From Sipunculus nudus (taxonomy: Eukaryota > Annelida > Sipuncula > Golfingiida > Sipunculidae), in the NCBI GenBank assembly GCA_026874595.1, contig CM049321.1:23119979-23183978 (forward strand): 64,000 bases of DNA. Reading direction: 5' to 3'. Below the pieces are notes generated by a model. It was given only the letters and a program-made list of their open reading frames with translations, made no database searches and was not told the DNA's origin. Shown in pieces: positions 59,393 to 64,000 of this stretch (the stretch's first letter is position 1; each line of letters begins with the position of its first letter). Position numbers and translations under genes: made by a program.

Positions 59393-62300
59393 CACTTTAA
59401 TAGTGGCTATGTATATAAACATACTGTAGATTCAGAAATATTAGTTGGGATTTTATTTTCGTGGTTTTCGTGGATCAAATAATCCATGAATTCATGATTC
59501 CAACGATAAAAAAACACACGGTCAGAGGATATACGGTATCTTAACGGCAGCTGGTGGTCGTCTTTATATATATAATTGTTACCGCTGGCTGAATTTTCAA
59601 TAAAGATACAAAAATTGTTTATTACTATTTTATCATTGTTTTTGAAACATTTACTAAATGCACTGAATTGCTTTTCGTAAATTACTATAAAAATACGGGA
59701 TTTATAAATATTCTTTTGTCAATTAAATTATTTCCCCTAATATCGTACAAACACATATCTTTACAATAAAACAATATCAAAATAAATTTAAACTGAAAAT
59801 GTATCCCCACATTTCCTCTTATCCACATTTCGGGTGAAAAATTCAAGAACAATACCATATTTCTGTCGCGCAAAGCGGCAGTTCTGACACGCCAAGAACG
59901 GTAAAAAAGTTCCAATGTTGGTTACCACAGCTACCGAGGCACAGCTTTTTCCGAACCGGCCTTTTCAATCTTCTTTCAATAGAGATTAAACGAGATTTAC
60001 GCTACCTATTGGCCTTAAAGACAAGGGCCGTGTAAACTCATTTGCATTATCGCGGGACGCGAAAGAGCACTTATTCCGAATATTGCGACAACAGTTGCAT
60101 GCATAACAGTAAGCCTTTAATAATATATGCAGGCGGTACTTCTTCCGAATATTGCCGATAGTTGTACATATATGTTAGCATAAGTAAGCGCCACAGAATA
60201 CTATTATGCAAATTATTTCTTTATAATCTTCAAATATAGCTGACATGATGAATGACGAAGGAACCGTGTCTCGTCTCACCGCCCCGTCAGGGATTTACAG
60301 GCGCCACATGTGACTACCGCCTAGATTTAAAAAAAAAAATGTAAAAACTTTATGTGTACGGTCCCGTTTCATTTTTTCTTCGGTCAAGTGATGGTTTACG
60401 TTTTCTGTGAACGTGGTGTGATCGGATATTATAACTGGTAGCCGATGTATCGGGTGTTACAACTAACAGCCGATGTATAGCCCGGCACGTGTCGGTCACG
60501 GCTGATTAATTCTTTGTTAGGCTCGGGTCGGGCGGAGCATGTTTGTTCAACATTTACCCGATTGACCGCGGTACGGGCGCACCGTGTGATAAGCATCAAA
60601 GCCGAACCATCTGTGTACATCGGGCTCGTCTTCCTTGCGCACATGGAGGTATTAATAAACATAATTTCCTAAAGTTTTCTTTGTCTTTCCACGAATTCAA
60701 ATACCCCACGATATGCGTTTTGTATAAAAACCACGAAATTTTAGGCCCACGATAATATCTGAATCTACAGTATATTAAAAACTGTTTGCAAAACATATAC
60801 ACCGACATATTATAAATTTAACTCTGCTTAAACTACACACAAAGTACACCCACCGTATCTAATGGACAGGCAAAACCTCGAATAGATTGTTAAAAAAAGA
60901 CATCATTCAGATACCAAGGATTATATTTTGAAGGAATGGTGTAGTCAGTTACACACCACCCGAGTCCGAGTACGTGCAAGTCCAGACCACTCGAGTCCAA
61001 GTCCTCAAGGTTTGGTCAAAGTCAACCAGCTTCAAGTCCGAATCAGTTTGAACCCGAGTCCAAGACTGTGCCCGAGACCAATACAAATATCTATAAAATG
61101 CAATTTAAAATGGGAATGTCAGATTATCATGTACATTATAAAATTCGTACACACACACTTTTACTATAATGGTTAATAATTTTTATAGCTCCGACTGCTA
61201 AGCAAAGCTTGCTTATATATTGCGTTATTATTTTGTAATATTCTGTTAGTAGTCGGCACATGTATATAAGTCCTTATAATAAGCGACATCGGCCTGATTT
61301 CTCTTGTCAATACCTCCGTGTCCAAGTCTAGGACCCTCGAGTTCAAGTCCCGAGTACGAATCCCTAAAATAAAGGACTCGAGACAAAGTCCGGACTCGAG
61401 TCCTACATGACTTGTATAAACCAAGAGTTCCCTGTGGATTATACTAGTGTCTGGAGGATCTATTAGTGCAATATATACGTTTATTGTTTAGTGAGTGTTA
61501 TGAAATTTTGCTTACTCTATACAAGGTAACCGTACACCTTTATAGAAAGGCTCAAAATAGGCTATGTAGTCGTCGGCGTTTATACATACAGCTGCTTTCA
61601 CCTGAAATAGGAGGAAAAAACAGTTTGAAATGCTTACTTATTCATCCGTTTATTTCACATATATGAATGATATAATAAAAACTTATTTATTTTACATGGA
61701 TTGTACAAATAGCTATTTTAACTAATCATCGCACTCCCTATGGCTCCGATGATAGCGTTCGGTAGTCTATGGGTGGAGGAAACCGGAGAACCCGGAGAAA
61801 ACCACAGGCCTTGGACGTGCAACTGCAACCCACTCTCATAGCCACGCCGGGGATCGAACCAGAGTCGCCAGCGGAGAGAGCCGAGCGTTTTACCCCTCGA
61901 CTGTCCAAGCCCCCGATATTACAAAACTAAGAAAATATGGTTAATGTAGGACACATAAGGGCTATTTATGATTTTTTTTTCTTATTAACGCCAGGTGGTG
62001 TTCTAATCACATCTAATTGGAAGCAAATGACACATTGGTCACGACGCTTAGCTGACATGCAAGAATTATTTAGTTATTTGTGCTACTGTCTGAATTGTTA
62101 CTTAACACAGACCACTTGTACGGATTCGTTATCACTGATAGCATTATTCATAAGAAAGCTGTAGCCCAATATTGTTGAAGCTTTGCATTATTAAAGGAAT
62201 ATATATCTGCTATATGTTCATATTTTCAGACTGCCTAATGAATAATTATTGCCCTTGCAAATACTTTGAAATGACTGGAATTTAGTCTCATATTAAACAT

Positions 62301-63454
62301 CCTACGTTGCCAGTTCATGAATCCACTGCTTAGGAAGTGTCTATATTGCTACGAGCTGGTGGGCTGAAATAATCTATTTTTTTTTTCACATATAATTCTA
62401 AATCGTGTGATTCGTCTTCAAGTTGGCTTTTTAAAGTAAATAAATATTAAAAGTTTCCAGGGGGTTGATTGGTCATTCTGACCTACACTTTGTGGTGTAA
62501 GAAATGAAACCCAAATAAACTTTTTTGTTTTATTTTATTTTATTTTCATATTTGTTTAGTTCCCAGCTCTTAGGAGCATTTCATGAGAAATAAGAAATTA
62601 CACTAATCCAACCTTGTCACAGACACTGCCGATGAACATAGAAAACTCGGCTCCTTTTGAATGATGCTTTGGGATGAACAGCAAGCCACTCCGCGGTGTC
62701 CTATATATATGCGGATTTATGTGTATTAATTAGCTGTTATAATTACTCCGCAAAGCATTTGCTAGAATTTCAACCTGAACAATAATTTAGGGGTACTGCA
62801 TTTCATGATTTTGTCATGATACATAAATACGAATTTCCTTATATTTTTCAGCATATTCCTTTATTTTTACAGGTCGAAGGTAAAACGGACATTAAATTCA
62901 GATTGAGAAATCTTGATGGATGCAATATAACGGTTGTAACAAAATCATTTGCATAAACAAAACGTGCAAGTGTTCTAACTCGTATATGACCCATAACTAT
63001 AGATTGTGGAAAACTATTGGCACTAAAATTTCTAATTTCAGTTTATATTATTATAAATTCTTGCTTCGTTGAAATTCATAATTATACCCTTTTCCTGAGA
63101 ATCGTATCACATCAATTTTATTGGGCCTTATTGTTCTAATACAGGCCTAGGGTGGAGAAAAAAGATTTTTTGTTTGGTTTGACCTACAACAAATCACCAA
63201 AATCAGCACATATGACAGTTTTACTACATAAAAAAATAAGCGTCATCCAGGTAATTGAGCACAAAATGATTTGAGCTGACTTACAACAAAATACTGTAGA
63301 TCAATTTGATTTATGTCCTCAGGAAGGTCTTCATAATCAAAGAATGCAAGAGAAAATGAGAGGAACCCCCGGGATGCGAGCAGGGCGGCTCTATGTTCCT
63401 TTAGTCCACCGGCCGTACCGTACAGGTCGATTAACGCTGGAAACGGTCCGGGAC
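56260..63454 (-). CDS. Acyl-CoA thioesterase / bile acid-CoA:amino acid N-acyltransferase (BAAT) family gene, 5' end outside window
   Basis: Minus-strand exons recognised: 63285-63454, 62613-62700, 61516-61601, 59197-59284, 58518-58719, 56260-56451. They follow the BAAT C-terminal hydrolase fold in order: FPALIDLYGTAGGLKEHRAA and FFDYEDLPEDI; HHSKGAEFS with the nucleophile Ser; VKAAVCINADDYIAYF; EDGIV-like SSDGIVAKE; ALLIIQGADD with the acidic residue; YPGAGHFIEPPYVP with the catalytic His; and WGGEMYAHARAQEDAW at the end. Family members hydrolyse acyl-CoAs or conjugate acyl groups to amino acids, mainly in peroxisomes, cytosol or mitochondria. The phases of exons 63285-63454 (ends 0) and 62613-62700 (starts 2) do not meet, so a small exon of about 35 bp is missing; 62747-62774 (VEILANALR) is a weak candidate with the wrong end phase. 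The usual G-x-S context is HHSKGAE here. The N-terminal domain lies beyond 64000. An extra A in 56347-56353 shifts the tail away from a DSKL ending. Confidence 0.85.
56460..58517. other. Last intron of the BAAT-family gene
   Basis: The intron holds the counterpart of 45256-45730 (56780-57230), AT-rich repeats ATATACCTTTGCC/AGAGCTA matching 46790-46990, CGCGAATAT-type repeat pieces (57720-57860, 58030-58120), and at 58285-58400 a dispersed repeat reading GCGCAGACCTCCGCTACG and GTGATCCGGATCACC. No exon is seen. Confidence 0.5.
59421..60776. mobile_element. DNA element with TACTGTAGATTCAG terminal inverted repeats
   Basis: The left end ATACTGTAGATTCAGAAATA, followed by TTTCGTGGTTTTCGTGG, is mirrored at the right end (CCACGAAATTTTAGGCCCACG, then ATCTGAATCTACAGTAT). 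About 50 bp at each end can pair. The interior of about 1.25 kb has no transposase-like frame. It lies in a BAAT-family intron. Confidence 0.7.
60946..61420. repeat. ACTCGAGTCC-rich inverted dispersed repeat
   Basis: The left part (CACCCGAGTCCGAGTACGTG, CCACTCGAGTCCAAGTCC) and the right part (CGAGACAAAGTCCGGACTCG, AGTCCTACATGACTTG) are broadly inverted copies around an AT-rich centre. Fragments of the same kind occur in hydrolase intron 3. Confidence 0.6.
61737..61915 (-). mobile_element. tRNA-derived SINE, second family
   Basis: The minus strand starts GGGGCTTGGACAGTCGAGGG, then has CTGGCGACTCTGGTTCGATCCCCGG. GGTTCGATCCC is an excellent RNA polymerase III B box and the upstream GTCGAGGGGTAAA an A-box relic. 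The body holds the GGTTTTCTCCGGGTTCTCCG segment. Confidence 0.75.
61916..62612. other. BAAT-family intron sequence
   Basis: Nothing recognisable. A 75-codon open frame on the plus strand from 61937 has no features of a gene. Confidence 0.5.
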
Positions 63455-63490
63455 CTAGAAAATAACAATCGGACTTTATAAAGCTCTTGA

Positions 63491-63570
63491 TGCGAGTAGA
63501 GCGGCTCTGTGTTATGTCAGTCCACCGGTAGTATACCATACATGTCAATCATGGCCGGGAACAGACATGG
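63491..63570 (-). pseudogene. Degenerate tandem copy of the BAAT-family exon at 63285-63454
   Basis: On the minus strand, 80 bp aligns with the first part of the neighbouring exon (63377-63455) at an offset of 115 bp, sharing CCGGTGGACT and AGAGCCGCTCTACTCGCATC. It contains stops and an eroded GTAGG segment, so it is a broken partial exon duplication. Confidence 0.7.
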
Positions 63571-63669
63571 AACAAGTAAACCTTAAATAGCAATCAGAAT
63601 TGATAAACAGAGGAGGCAAGAAAGGAAAGAAGCGGGTACTAGCAAATAACAATAAAATTTAATAAACTA

Positions 63670-64000
63670 GAAATCTGCATCCCAATGAACACAAGCCTCC
63701 GCCAAAGGAGCAAAACTTTTCAACTAGGGACCCATGGGTCTCGATGCTCAGCAGAATTCGTCTAAGGATAGGTTTATGAGCATTTTTCAAAATATGGGGT
63801 CTATGATCGGGTTAAGGCCCATTTGTCTACCAAATAGTATCATCCATAAGATAATTTGTGAATAAATGGGCCTGTGACCTTGACCTTTGACCTAGTGACC
63901 CCAAAATCAAAAGGAATTCATGAACCTTCCTCTATTGGCAAGTGCGCAACGTGGAAAACGGAAGGTTTGGGATGAAAAGTTATATGAAAAGAAGTGGGTC
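63670..64000. repeat. Dispersed repeat of the GTGACCTTGACCTTTGACC type
   Basis: Contains CTTGACCTTTGACCTAGTGA and CCCCAAAATCAAAAGGAATTC, words that I recall as abundant in bivalve genomes. It runs to the window edge. Confidence 0.6.

Noticed and set aside
60429-60662. Pair of open frames around 60.5 kb on both strands
   Set aside because: They are inside the TACTGTAGATTCAG element, overlap each other and show no recognisable domain.

Overview
This window is nuclear DNA from an animal, most likely a bivalve mollusc or a close lophotrochozoan. It is AT-rich, and its genes are split into short exons (about 35-290 bp) with GT..AG introns. It is full of (TA)n and (CA)n tracts, MITE-like foldback elements and tRNA-derived SINEs. 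Its repeats include the CTTGACCTTTGACC type that I associate with bivalve genomes (from memory). There are no operons, ribosome binding sites or CRISPR arrays. All gene models come from reading exons, splice sites and codon phases by eye, with no database search.

Layout. (1) At 0.75-3.0 kb on the minus strand are two phase-1/phase-1 exons, one of them a SUEL/Gal_Lectin (rhamnose-binding lectin) domain. (2) At 4.66-6.07 kb is a 17-bp minisatellite, followed by degenerate repeats. (3) From 7.9 to 28.8 kb on the plus strand is a secreted alpha/beta-hydrolase-like gene of the PhoPQ-activated pathogenicity-related / AprA family. Exons 1-6, 8 and 9 look intact. The exon that should follow the GASK nucleophile motif is not visible, and the 3' exons carry a frameshift. 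(4) From 22.8 to about 53.5 kb a composite unit occurs four times (A-D): a minus-strand secreted C-type lectin gene followed by the last four exons of the plus-strand hydrolase. Lectin A sits antisense inside hydrolase intron 9. Units starting at 28.12 and 35.15 kb are an almost identical 7.02-kb tandem duplication. Every hydrolase tail has at least one disabling change, while all four lectins keep an open C-type lectin domain. (5) From 56.3 kb to the right edge, on the minus strand, is an acyl-CoA thioesterase / BAAT-family gene whose 5' end lies beyond the window. A second copy of its last exon lies at 46.56-46.68 kb.

How they relate. The hydrolase and the BAAT-family gene run tail to tail. 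Segmental duplication of the zone between them appears to have multiplied the lectins, the hydrolase 3' exons and the BAAT-family last exon. The distal BAAT-family last exon ends in SKL, the canonical peroxisomal PTS1 signal. The proximal last exon would also end in SKL but for one extra A in a homopolymer. If both are used, alternative last exons could switch targeting of the enzyme. Lectins B and C have lost most of a symmetric 96-codon linker exon and can be spliced in frame without it, so the array may encode long (A, D) and short (B, C) lectins.
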